Below are positions 1 through 13,795 of a DNA stretch of 64,000 nucleotides, one piece after another. The number at the start of each line of letters is the position of its first letter. Within the stretch, counting starts at the first letter, position 1. Below the pieces are notes generated by a model. That model was not told where the DNA came from. It did not search any database and saw nothing but the letters and a program-made list of their open reading frames with translations. Location: contig JAUPFP010000129.1 of the NCBI GenBank assembly GCA_036925085.1, positions 1 to 64,000 of the forward strand, given 5' to 3'. Both the position numbers and the translations under genes were made by a program. The DNA comes from Brachycybe producta (Eukaryota > Arthropoda > Diplopoda > Playtdesmida > Andrognathidae).

Positions 1-3000
1 CTTAACCTTTCAAAATTAAGCGTTCAACCTTATACGTTCAACCTTAAACGTTCATCCTTAAACGTTCATCCTTAAACGTTCAATCTTAAACGTTCAGCCT
101 TAAAACGTTCAAACTTAAACGTACAACCTTAACGTTCAACCTTAAACATTGAACCTTAAACGTTCAACCTTAAACGTGAAACCTTAAACATGAAAACATT
201 AAACGTTCAACCTTAAACGTTCAACCTTAAACATTCAACCTTAAACGTTCAACCTTAAACGTTCAACCTTAAACGTTCAACCCTTAAAACGTTCAACCTT
301 AAACGTTCAATCTTAAATGTTCAATCTTAACATTCAGCCTTAAACGTTCAACCTTAAACGTTCAACCTTAAACGTTCAACCTTAAACGTTCAACCTTAAA
401 TGTTCAACCTTAAACGTTCAAACTTAAACGTACAACCTTAAAACGTTCAACCTTAAACATTGAACTTAAACGTTCAACCTTAAACGTGAAACCTTAAACG
501 TGAAACATTAAACGTTCAACCTTAACCGTTCAACCTTAAACGTTCAACCTTAAACGTTCAACCTTAAACGTTCAAGCCTTAAAACGTTCAACCTTAAACG
601 CTTCAACCTTAAACATTCAACCTTAAACGTTCAACCTTAAACGTTCAACCTTAAATGTTCAATCTTAAAATGTTTCAAGCCTTAAACGTTCAACCTTAAC
701 CGTTCAAAATTAAACGTTCAACCTTAAACGTTCAACCTAAAACGTTCAACCTTAAACGTTCAACCTTAAACGTTCAACCTTAAACGTTCAATCTTAAACG
801 TTCAACCTAAAACGTTCAACCTTAAACGTTCAATCTTAAACGTTCAACCTTAAACGTGAAACCTTAAACGTTCAACCTTAAAACGTTCAAACCTAAAACG
901 TTCAACCTTAAACGTTCAACCTTAAACGTGAAACCTTAAACGTTCAACCTTAAACGTGAAACCTTAAATGTAAAACCTTAAACGTTCAATCTTAAACGTT
1001 CAACATTAAACGTTCAACCTTAAACGTTCAATCTTAAACGTTCAACCTTAAACGTTCAACCTTAAACGTTCAATCCTTAAACATTCAACCTTAAACGTTC
1101 AAGCTTAAATGTTCAACCTTAAACGTTCAACCTTAACCGTTCAAAATTAAACGTTCAACCTTAAACGTTCAACCTTAAAACGTTCAACCTTAAACGTTCA
1201 ATCTTAAACGTTCAGCCTTAAACGTTCAACCTTAAACGTTCAACCTTAAACGTTCAACCTTAAACGGTGAAACCTTAAACGTTCAACCTTAAACGTGAAA
1301 CCTTAAACGTGAAACCTTAAACGTTCAATCTTAAACGTTCAACCTTAAAACGTTCAACCTTAAACGTTCAATCTTAAACGTTCAACCTTAAACGTTCAAC
1401 CTTAAACGTTCAACCTTAAACGTTCAACCTTAAACATTCAACATTAAATGTTCAACCTTAAATGTTCAACCTTAAACGATGAACCTTAAATGTTCAACCT
1501 TAAACGTTCAACCTTAAACGTTCAACCTTAAACGTTCAACCTTAAACGTTCAACCTTAAAAGTTCAACCTTTAAAGTTCAACCTTTAAACGTTCAAAGCC
1601 TTAAACCGTTCACCTTAAACGTTCAACCTTAAACGTTCAACGTTAAACGTTCAAGCTTAAATGTTCAACCTTAAACGTTCAACCTTAAATGTTGAACCTT
1701 AAACGTTCAGGCTTAAATGTTCAACCTTAAACATTCAACCTTAACCTTTCAAAATTAAGCGTTCAACCTTATTACGTTCAACCTTAAACGTTCATCCTTA
1801 AACGTTCATCCTTAAACGTTCAATCTTAAACGTTCAGCCTTAAACGTTCAAACTTAAACGTACAACCTTAAACGTTCAACCTTAAACATTGAACCTTAAA
1901 CGTTCAACCTTAAACGTGAAACCTTAAACGTGAAACATTAAACGTTCAACCTTAAACGTTCAACCTTAAACATTCAACCTTAAACGTTCAACCTTAAACG
2001 TCAACCTTAAACGTTCAACCTTAAACGTTCAACCTTAAACGTTCAATCTTAAATGTTCAATCTTAAACGTTCAGCCTTAAACGTTCAACCTTAAACGTTC
2101 AACCTTAAACGTTCAACCTTAAACGTTCAACCTTAAATGTTCAACCTTAAACGTTCAACCTTAAACATTGAACTTAAACGTTCAACCTTAAACGTGAAAC
2201 CTTAAACGTGAAACATTAAACGTTCAACCTTAAACGTTCAACCTTAAACGTTCAACCTTAAACGTTCAACCTTAAACGTTCAACCCTTAAACGTTCAACC
2301 TTAAACGTTCAACCTTAACATTCAACCTTAAACGTTCAACCTTAAACGTTCAACCTTAAATGTTCAACCTTAAATGTTCAACCTTAAACGTTCAACCTTA
2401 ACCGTTTCAAATTAAACGTTCAACCTTAAACGTTCAATCTTAAACGTTCAAACCTTAAACGTTCAAGCCTTAAACGTTCAACCTTAAACGTTCAACCTTA
2501 AACGTTCAAGCTTAAATGTTCATCCTTAAACGTTCAACCTTAACCGTTCAAAATTAAACGTTCAACCTTAAACGTTCAAACCTTAAAACGTTCAACCTTA
2601 AACGTTCAAACTTAAATGTTCAACCTTAAACGTTCAACCTTAACCTTTCAAAATTAAACGTTCAACCTTAAACGTTCAACCTTAAACGTTCATCCTTAAA
2701 CGTTCAATCTTAAACGTTCAGCCTTAAACGTTCAACCTTAAACGTTCAACCTTAAACGTTCAACCTTAAACGTTCAACCTTAAACGTTCAACCTTAAACG
2801 TTCAACCTTAAACGTTCAACCTTAAACGTTCAACCTTAAACGTTCAACCTTAAACGTTCAACCTTAAACGTGTCAACCTTATAACGTTCAACCTTAAAAG
2901 TACAACCTTAAACGTTCAACCTTAAACATTCAACCTTAAACGTACAACCTTAAACGTGAAACCTTAAACGTGAAACCTTAAACGTTCAACCTTAAACGTG

Positions 3001-6000
3001 AAACCTTAAACGTTCAACCTTAAACGTTAAAGCTTAAATGTTCAACCTAAACGTTCAACCTTAAACGTGAAACCTTAAACGTTCAACCTTAAACATGAAA
3101 CCTTAAACGTACAACCTTAAAACGTTCAACCTTAAACGTTCAACATTAAACATTCAACCTTAAACGTTCAATCTTAAACGTTCAGCCTTAAACGTTCAAC
3201 CTTAAACGTTCAACCTTAAACATTCAACCTTAAACGTTCAACCTTAAACGTTCAACCTTAAACGTTCAACCTTAAACGTTCAACCTTAAACGTTCAACCT
3301 TAAACGTTCAAACTTAAACGTACAACCTTAAATTAACGTTCAACCTTAAACATTCAAACCTTAAACGTTCAACCCTTAAACGTTCAACCTTAAACGTTCA
3401 ACCTTAAATGTTCAATCTAAATGTACAACCTTAAACGTGAAACCTTAAACGTGAAACCTTAAACGTTCAACCTTAAACGTGAAACCTTAAACGTGAAACC
3501 TTAAACGTGAAACATTAAAAGTGAAACCTTAAAACGTTCAACCTTAGTCGTTCAAACCTTAAACGTTCAAACCTTAAACGTTCAACCTTAAATGTGAAAC
3601 CTTAAACGTTCAACCTTAAACGTGAAACCGTAAACGTTCAAGCCTTAAACGTTCAATCTTAAACGTTCAACCTTAAACGTTCAACCTTAAGCGTTCATAA
3701 TTAAACATTCAACCTTAAATGTTCAACATTAAATGTTCAACCTTAAACGATGAACCTTAAATGTTCAAAACTTAAACGTTCAACCTTAAACGTTCAACCT
3801 TAAACGTTCAACCTTAAATGTTCAACCTTAAACGTTCAACCTTAAACGTTCAAGCTTAAATGTTCAACCTTAAATGTTCAACCTTAAATGTTCAATCTTA
3901 AACGTTCAACCTTAATTGTTCCACCTTAAACTTTCAATCTTAAACGTTCAACCTAAACGTTCAACCTTAAAAGTTCAACCTTAAACATTCAACCTTAAAT
4001 GTTCAACCTTAAATGTTCAACCTTAAACGATGAACCTTAAATGTTCAACCTTAAACGATGAACCTTAAATGTTCAACCTTAAACGTTCAACCTTAAACGT
4101 TCAACCTTAAAAGTTCAACCTTAAACGTTCAACCTTAAACGTTCAACCTTAAACGTTCAATCTTAAACGTTCAACCTTAAACGTTCAACCTTAAAAGTTA
4201 AACCTTAAACGTTCAACCTTAAACGTGAAACCTTAAATGTTCAACCTTAAACGTTCAAGCTTAAATGTTCAACCTTAAACGTTCAACCTTAAACGTTCAA
4301 ACTTAAACGTACAACCTTAAACGTTCAACCTTAAACATTCAACCTTAAACGTTCAACCTTAAACGTGAAACCTTAAACATGAAACCTTAAACGTTCAACC
4401 TTAAATGTTCAACCTTAAACGATGAACCTTAAATGTTCAACCTTAAACGTTCAACCTTAAACGTTCAACCTTAAATGTTCAACCTTAAACGTTCAACCTT
4501 AAAAGTTCAACCTTAAATGTTCAACCTTAAACGTTCAACCTTAAACTTTCAACCTTAAACGTTCAACCCTTAAACGTTCAACCTTAAAAAGTTCAACCTT
4601 AAATGTTCAACCTTAAACATTCAACCTTAAACGTTCAACATTAAAAGTTCAACCTTAAACGTTCAACCTTAAACGTGAAACCTTAAACGTTCAACCTTAA
4701 ACGTTCAAGCTTAAATGTTCAACCTTAAATGTTCAATCTTAAACGTTCAACCTTAAACGTTCAACCTTAAACGTTCACACCTTAAACGTTCAACCTTAAA
4801 CGTTCAACCTTAAAAGTTCAACCTTAAACGTTCAACCTTAAACGTTCAACCTTAAACGTTCAACCTTAAACGTTCAACCCTTAAACATTCAAGCTTAAAA
4901 TGTTCAACCTTAAACATTCAACCTTAAACGTTCAACCTTAAACGTTCAAGCTTAAATATTCAACCTTAAACGTTCAACCTTAACCGTTCAAAATTAAACG
5001 TTCAACCTTAAACGTTCAACCTTAAACGTTCACCTTAAACGTTCAACCTTAAACGTTCAATCTTAAACGTTCAGCCTTAAACGTTCAACCTTAAACGTTC
5101 AACCTTAAACGTTCAACCTTAAACGTTCAACCTTAAACGTTCAATCTTAAACGTTCAACCTAAAACGTTCAACCTTAAACGTTCAAATCTTAAAAGTTCA
5201 ACCTTAACACGTGAAACCTTAAACGTTCAACCTTAAACGTTCAACCTAAAACGTTCAACCTTAAACGTTCAACCTTAAACGTTCAACCTAAAACGTTCAA
5301 CCTTAAACGTTCAACCCTTAAAAGTTCAACCTTAAATGTTCAACCTTAAACGTTCAACCTTAAACATTCAACCTCTAAACGTTCAACCTTAAAAGTTCAA
5401 CCTTAAATGTTCAACCTTAAACGTTCAACCTTAGACGTTCAACATTAAAAGTTCAACCTTAAACGTTCAACCTTAAACGTGAAACCTTAAACGTTCAACC
5501 TTAAACGTTCAAGCTTAAATGTTCAACCTTAAATGTTCAATCTTAAAACGTTCAACCTTAAACGTTCAAGCTTAAATGTTCAACCTTAAACGTTCAACCT
5601 TAACCGTTCAAAATTAAAACGTTCAACCTTAAACGTTCAAACCTTAAACGTTCAACCTTAAACGTTCAATCTTAAACGTTCAACCCTTAAACGTGAAACC
5701 TTAAATGTTCAACCTTAAACGTTCAAGCTTAAATGTTCAACCTTAAACGTTCAACCTTAAACGTTCAAACTTAAACGTACAACCTTAAACGTTCAACCTT
5801 AAACATTCAACCTTAAACGTTCAACCTTAAACGTGAAACCTTAAACATGAAAACCTTAAACGTTCAACCTTAAATGTTCAACCTTAAACGATGAACCTTA
5901 AATGTTCAACCTTAAACGTTCAACCTTAAACGTTCAACCTTAAATGTGAAACCTTAAAACGTTCAACCTTAAACGTGAAACCGTAAACGTTCCAACCTTA

Positions 6001-9000
6001 AACGTTCAATCTTAAACGTTCAACCTTAAACGTTCAACCTTAAGACGTTCATAATTAAACATTCAACCTTAAATGTTCAACATTAAATGTTCAACCTTAA
6101 ACGATGAACCTTAAATGTTCAAAGCTTGAGAACGTTCAAACCTTAAACGTTCAACCTTAAACGTTCAACCTTAAATGTTCAACCTTAAACGTTCAATCCT
6201 TAAACGTTCAAGCTTAAACGTTCAAACCTTAATTGTTCCACCTTAAACTTTCAATCTTAAACGTTCAACCTTAAACGTTCAACCTTAAAAGTTCAACCTT
6301 AAACATTCAACCTTAAATGTTCAACCTTAAATGTTCAACCTTAAACGATGAACCTTAAATGTTCAACCCTTAAACGATGAACCTTAAATGTTCAACCTTA
6401 AACGTTCAACCTTAAACGTTCAACCTTAAAAGTTCAACCTTAAACGTTCAACCTTAAACGTTCAACCTTAAACGTTCAATCTTAAACGTTCAACCTTAAA
6501 CGTTCAACCTTAAAAGTTAAACCTTAAACGTTCAACCTTAAACGTGAAACCTTAAATGTTCAACCTTAAACGTTCAAGCTTAAATGTTCAACCTTAAACG
6601 TTCAACCTTAAACGTTCAAACTTAACCGTACAACCTTAAACGTTCAAACCTTAAACATTCAACCTTAAAACGTTCAACCTTAAACGTGAAACCTTAAACA
6701 TGAAACCTTAAACGTTCAACCTTAAATGTTCAACCTTAAACGATGAACCTTAAATGTTCAACCTTAAACGTTCAACCTTAAACGTTCAACCTTAAATGTT
6801 CAACCTTAAACGTTCAACCTTAAAGAGTTCAACCTTAAATGTTCAACCTTAAACGTTCAACCTTAAACTTTCAACCTTAAACGTTCAACCTTAAACGTTC
6901 AACCTTAAAAGTTCAACCTTAAATGTTCAACCTTAAACAGTTCAACCTTAAAACGTTCAACATTAAAAGTTCAACCTTAAACGTTCAACCTTAAACGTGA
7001 AACCTTAAACGTTCAACCTTAAACGTTCAACCTTAAAAGTTCAACCTTAAACGTTCAACCTTAAACGTTCAACCTTAAACGTTCAACCTTAAACGTTCAA
7101 CCTTAAACATTCAAGCTTAAATGTTCAACCTTAAACATTCAACCTTAAACGTTCAACCTTAAACGTTCAAGCTTAAATATTCAACCTTAAAACGTTCAAC
7201 CTTAACCGTTCAAAATTAAACGTTCAACCTTAAACGTTCAAACCTTAAACGTTCAACCTTAAACGTTCAACCTTAAACGTTCAATCTTAAACGTTCAGCC
7301 TTAAAACGTTCAACCTTAAACGTTCAACCTTAAACGTTCAACCTTAAACGTTCAACCTTAAACGTTCAATCTTAAACGTTCAACCTAAAACGTTCAACCT
7401 TAAACGTTCAATCTTAAACGTTCAACCTTAAACGTGAAACCTTAAACGTTCAACCTTAAACGTTCAACGCTAAAACGTTCAACCTTAAACGTTCAACCTT
7501 AAACGTTCAACCTAAAACGTTCAACCTTAAACGTTCAACCTTAAAAGTTCAACCTTAAATGTTCAACCTTAAACGTTCAACCTTAAACATTCAACCTTAA
7601 ACGTTCAACCTTAAAAGTTCAACCTTAAATGTTCAACCTTAAACGTTCAACCTTAGACGTTCAACATTAAAAAGTTCAACCTTAAACGTTCAACCTTAAA
7701 CGTGAAACCTTAAACGTTCAACCTTAAACGTTCAAGCTTAAATGTTCAACCTTAAATGTTCAATCTTAAACGTTCAACCTTAAACGTTCAAGCTTAAATG
7801 TTCAACCTTAAACGTTCAACCTTAACCGTTCAAAATTAAACGTTCAACCTTAAACGTTCAACCTTAAACGTTCAACCTTAAACGTTCAATCTTAAAACGT
7901 TCAACCTTAAACGTGAAACCTTAAATGTTCAACCTTAAACGTTCAAGCTTAAATGTTCAACCTTAAACGTTCAACCTTAAACGTTCAAACTTAAACGTAC
8001 AACCTTAAACGTTCAACCTTAAACATTCAACCTTAAACGTTCAACCTTAAACGTGAAACCTTAAACATGAAACCTTAAACGTTCAGACCTTAAATGTTCA
8101 ACCTTAAACGATGAACCTTAAATGTTCAACCTTAAACGTTCAACCTTAAACGTTCAAACCTTCAAATGTTCAACCTTAAACGTTCAACCTTAAAAGTTCA
8201 ACCTTAAATGTTCAACCTTAAACGATGAACCTTAAATGTTCAACCTTAAACGTTCAACCTTAAACGTTCAACCTTAAAAGTTCAACCTTAAACGTTCAAC
8301 CTTAAACGTTCAACCTTAAACGTTCAATCTTAAACGTTCAACCCTTAAACGTTCAGACCTTAAAAGTTAAACCTTAAACGTTCAACCTTAAACGTGAAAC
8401 CTTAAATGTTCAACCTTAAACGTTCAAGCTTAAATGTTCAACCTTAAACGTTCAACCTTAAACGTTCAAACTTAAAACGTACAACCTTAAACGTTCAACC
8501 TTAAACATTCAACCTTAAACGTTCAACCTTAAACGTGAAACCTTAAACATGAAACCTTAAACGTTCAACCTTAAATGTTCAACCTTAAACGATGAACCTT
8601 AAATGTTCAACCTTAAACGGTTCAACCTTAAACGTTCAACCTTAAATGGTTCAACCTTAAACGTTCAACCTTAAAAGTTCAACCTTAAATGTTCAACCTT
8701 AAACGTTCAACCTTAAACTTTCAACCTTAAACGTTCAACCTTAAACGTTCAACCTTAAAAGTTCAACCTTAAATGTTCAACCTTAAACATTCAACCTTAA
8801 ACGTTCAACATTAAAAGTTCAACCTTAAACGTTCAACCTTAAACGTGAAACCTTAAACGTTCAACCTTAAACCGTTCAAGCTTAAATGTTCAACCTTAAA
8901 TGTTCAATCTTAAACGTTCAACCTTAAACGTTCAAGCCTTAAACGTTCAACCTTAAACGTTCAACCTTAAACGTTCAACCTTAAAAGTTCAACCTTAAAC

Positions 9001-12000
9001 GTTCAACCTTAAACGTTCAACCTTAAACGTTCAACCTTAAACGTTCAACCTTAAACATTCAAGCTTAAATGTTCAAAGCCTTAAACATTCAACCTTAAAC
9101 GTTCAACCTTAAACGTTCAAGCTTAAATATTCAACCTTAAACGTTCAACCTTAACCGTTCAAAATTAAACGTTCAACCTTAAACGTTCAACCTTAAACGT
9201 TCAAACCTTAACGTTCAACCTTAAACGTTCAATCTTAAACGTTCAGCCTTAAACGTTCAACCTTAAACGTTCAAACCTTAAACGTTCAACCTTAAACGTT
9301 CAACCTTAAACGTTCAACCTTAAACGTTCAATCTTAAACGTTCAGACCTAAAACGTTCAACCTTAAACGTTCAATCTTAAACGTTCAACCTTAAACGTTC
9401 AACCTTAAACGTTCAACCTTAAACGTTCAACCTAAAACGTTCAACCTTAAACGTTCAACCTTAAACGTTCAACCTAAAACGTTCAACCTTAAACGTTCAA
9501 CCTTAAAAGTTCAACCTTAAATGTTCAACCTTAAACGTTCAAACCTTAAACATTCAACCTTAAACGTTCAACCTTAAAAGTTCAACCTTAAATGTTCAAC
9601 CTTAAACGTTCAACCTTAGACGTTCAACATTAAAAGTTCAACCTTAAACGTTCAACCTTAAACGTGAAACCTTAAACGTTCAACCTTAAACGTTCAAGCT
9701 TAAATGTTCAACCTTAAATGTTCAATCTTAAACGTTCAAACCTTAAACGTTCAAGCTTAAATGTTCAACCTTAAACGTTCAACCTTAACCGTTCAAAATT
9801 AAACGTTCAACCTTAAACGTTCAACCTTAAACGTTCAACCTTAAACGTTCAATCTTAAACGTTCAACCTTAAACGTGAAACCTTAAATGTTCAACCTTAA
9901 AAGTTCAAGGCTTAAATGTTCAACCTTAAACGTTCAACCTTAAACGTTCAAACTTAAACGTACAACCTTAAACGTTCAACCTTAAACATTCAACCTTAAA
10001 CGTTCAACCTTAAACGTGAAACCTTAAACATGAAACCTTAAACGTTCAACCTTAAATGTTCAACCTTAAACGATGAACCTTAAATGTTCAACCTTAAACG
10101 TTCAACCTTAAACGTTCAACCTTAAATGTTCAACCTTAAACGTTCAACCTTAAAAGTTCAACCTTAAATGTTCAACCTTAAACGTTCAACCTTAAACTTT
10201 CAACCTTAAACGGTTCAACCTTAAACGTTCAACCTTAAAAGGTTCAACCTTAAATGTTCAACCTTAAACATTCAACCTAAACGTTCAACATTAAAAGTTC
10301 AACCTTAAACGTTCAACCTTAAACGTGAAACCTTAAACGTTCAACCTTAAACGTTCAAGCTTAAATGTTCAACCTTAAATGTTCAATCTTAAACGTTCAA
10401 CCTTAAACGTTCAACCTTAAACGTTCAACCTTAAACGTTCAACCTTAAACGTTCAACCTTAAAAGTTCAACCTTAAACGTTCAACCTTAAACGTTCAACC
10501 TTAAACGTTCAAGCCTTAAACGTTCAACCTTAAACATTCAAGCTTAAATGTTCAACCTTAAACATTCAACCTTAAACGTTCAACCTTAAACGTTCAAGCT
10601 TAAATATTCAACCTTAAACGTTCAACCTTAACCGTTCAAAATTAAACGTTCAACCTTAGAACGTTCAACCTTAAACGTTCAAACCTTAAAACGTTCAACC
10701 TTAAACGTTCAATCTTAAACGTTCAGAGCCTTAAACGTTCAACCTTAAACGTTCAACCGTTAAGACGTTCAACCTTAAACTTCAAACCTTAAACGTTCAA
10801 TCTTAAACGTTCAAACCTAAAACGTTCAACCTTAAACGTTCAATCTTGAACGGTCAGATACCTTAAACGTGAAACCTTAAACGTTCAACCTTAAACGTTC
10901 AACCTAAAGACGTTCAACCTTAAACGTTCAACCTTAAAACGTTCAACCTAAAACGTTCAGACCTTAAACGTGTCAGACCTTAAAAGTTCAACCTTAAATG
11001 TTCAACCTTAAACGTTCAACCTTAAACATTCAACCTTAAACGTTCAAACCTTAAAAGTTCAACCTTAAATGTTCAACCTTAAACGTTCAACCTTAGGACG
11101 TTCAACATTAAAAGTTCAACCTTAAACGTTCAACCTTAAACGGTGAAACCTTAAACGTTCAACCTTAAACGTTCAAGCTTAAATGTTCAACCTTAAATGT
11201 TCAATCTTAAACGTTCAACCCTTAAACGTTCAAGCTTAAATGTTCAACCTTAAACGTTCAACCTTAACCGTTCAAAATTAAACGTTCAACCTTAAACGTT
11301 CAACCTTAAACGTTCAACCTTAAACGTTCAATCTTAAACGTTCAGCCTTAAACGTTCAACCTTAAACGTTCAACCTTAAACGTTCAACCTAAAACGTTCA
11401 ACCTTAAAAGTTCAACCTTAAATGTTCAACCTTAAACGTTCAACTTAAACGTTCAACCTTAAAAGTTCAACCTTAAACGTTCAACCTTAAACGTTCAACC
11501 TTAAACGTTCAACCTTAAACATTCAAGCTTAAATGTTCAACCTTAAACATTCAACCTTAAACGTTCAACCTTAAACGTTCAAGCTTAAATGTTCAACCTT
11601 AAACGTTCAACCTTAACCGTTCAAAATTAAACGTTCAACCTTAAATGTTCAACCTTAAACGTTCAACCTTAAACGTTCAATTCTTAAACGTTCAGCCTTA
11701 AACAGTCAACCTTAAACGTTCAACCTTAAACGTTCAATCTTAAACGTTCAAGCCTAAAACGTTCAACCTTAAACGTTCAATCTTAAACGTTCAACCTTAA
11801 ACGTGAAAACCTTAAACGTTCAACCTTAAACGTTCAACCTAAAACGTTCAACCTTAAACGTTCAAACCTTAAACGTTCAACCTAAAACATTCAACCTTAA
11901 ACGTTCAACCTTAAAAGTTCAACCTTAAATGTTCAACCTTAAACGTTCAACCTTAAACGTTCAACCTTAAACGTTCAATCTTAAACGTTCAACCTTAAAC

Positions 12001-13786
12001 GTGAAACCTTAAACGTTCAACCTTAAACGTTCAACCTAAAAACGTTCAACCTTAAACGTTCAACCTTAAACGTTCAAACCTAAAACATTCAACCTTAAAC
12101 GTTCAACCTTAAAAGTTCAACCTTAAATGTTCAACCTTAAACGTTCAACCTTAAACGTTCAACCTTAAACGTTCAACCTTAAACGTTCAACCTTAAAAGT
12201 TCAACCTTAAATGTTCAACCTTAAAACGTTCAACCTTAAACGTTCAACATTAAAAGTTCAACCTTAAACGTTCAACCTTAAACGTGAAACCTTTAACGTT
12301 CAACCTTAAACGTTCAAGCTTAAATGTTCAACCTTAAATGTTCAATCTTAAACGTTCAACCTTAAACGTTCAACCTTAAACGTTCAACCTTAAACGTTCA
12401 ACCTTAAACGTTCAACCTTAAAAGTTCAACCTTAAACGTTCAACCTTAAAACGTTCAACCTTAAACATTCAAGCTTAAATGTTCAACCTTAACATTCAAC
12501 CTTAAACGTTCAACCTTAAACGTTCAAGTTTAAATGTTCAACCTTAAACGTTCAACCTTAAACGTTCAACCTTAAACGTTCAAAAATTAAACGTTCAACC
12601 TTAAACGTTCAACCTTAAACGTTGAATCTTAAACGTTCAGACCTTAAACGTTCAACCTTAAACGTTCAACCTTAAACGTTCAATCTTAAACGTTCAACCT
12701 AAAACGTTCAACCTTAAACGTTCAATCTTAAACGTTCAACCTTAAACGTTCAACCTTAAACGTTCAACCTTAAACGTTCAACCTAAAACGTTCAACCTTA
12801 AACGTTCAACCTTAAACGTTCAACCTTAAACGTGAAACCTTAAACGTTCAAACCTTAAACGTGAAACCTTAAACGTGAAACCTTAAACGTAAAACCTTAA
12901 ACGTTCAATCTTAAACGTTCAACATTAACGTTCAACCTTAAACGTTCAATCTTAAACGTTCAACCTTAAACGTTCAACCTTAAACATTCAACCTTAAATG
13001 CTCAACCTTAAATGTTCAACCTTAAACGATGAACCTTAAATGTTCAACCTTAACCGTTCAAAATTAAACGTTCAACCTTAAACGTTCAACCTTAAACGTT
13101 CAACCTTAAACGTTCAACCTTAAACATTCAACCTTAAACGTGAAACCTTAAACATGAAACCTTAAACGTGAAACCTTAAACGTGAAACCTTAAATGTAAA
13201 ACCTTAAACGTTCAATCTTAAACGTTCAAACCTTAAACGTTCAAACTTAAACGTTCAATCTTAAACGTTCAACCTTAAACGTTCAACCTTAAAACGTTCA
13301 ACCTTAAACGTTCAACCTTAAGATGTTCAACCTTAAACGATGAACCTTAAATGTTCATCCTTAAACGTTCAACCTTAAACGTTCAAGCTGAAATGTTCAA
13401 CCTTAAACGTTCAACCTTAAACGTTCAACCTTAAACGTTCAAGCTTAAATGTTCAACCTTAAACGTTAAACCTTAACCGTTCAAAATTAAACGTTCAAAC
13501 CTTAAACGTTCAACCTGAAACGTTCAACCTTAAAAGTTCAACCTTAAACGTTCAACCTTAAACGTTCAACCTTAAACGTTCAACCTTAAACGTTCATTGC
13601 TTAAATGTTCAACCTTAAACGTTCAACATTAAACGTTCAACCTTAAACGTTCAACCTTAAACGTTCAAGCTTAAACGTTCAACCTTAAACGTTCAACCTT
13701 AAACGTTCAACCTTAAACGTTCAACCTTAAAAGTTCAACCTTAAAAGTTCAACCTTAAACGTTCAACCTTAAACGTTCAACCTTAA
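1..13786 (-). repeat. Left arm of giant inverted repeat (satellite in CGTTCAACC orientation)
   Basis: This arm is the reverse complement of about 13,790-27,543. Landmarks match in reverse order. The opening bases CTTAACCTTTCAAAATTAAG mirror 27,524-27,543. The same motif at 1,739 mirrors about 25,803. TTCATAATTAAAC at about 3,693 and 6,047 mirror about 23,840 and 21,493. A paired AAAAGTTCAACC cluster and a TTCATTGC variant next to the centre mirror the right arm. Differences between arms are nearly all single-base length changes. It contains no genes. Confidence 0.93.
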
Positions 13787-13795
13787 CGTTTAAGG
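13781..13795. repeat. Palindrome centre, array orientation switch
   Basis: CCTTAA (13,781-13,786), spacer CGT (13,787-13,789), TTAAGG (13,790-13,795). Left of this point all units read CGTTCAACC; right of it all read GGTTGAACG. The spacer is only three bases, so the two arms meet directly. This looks like a fold-back join rather than two independently evolved arrays. Confidence 0.95.
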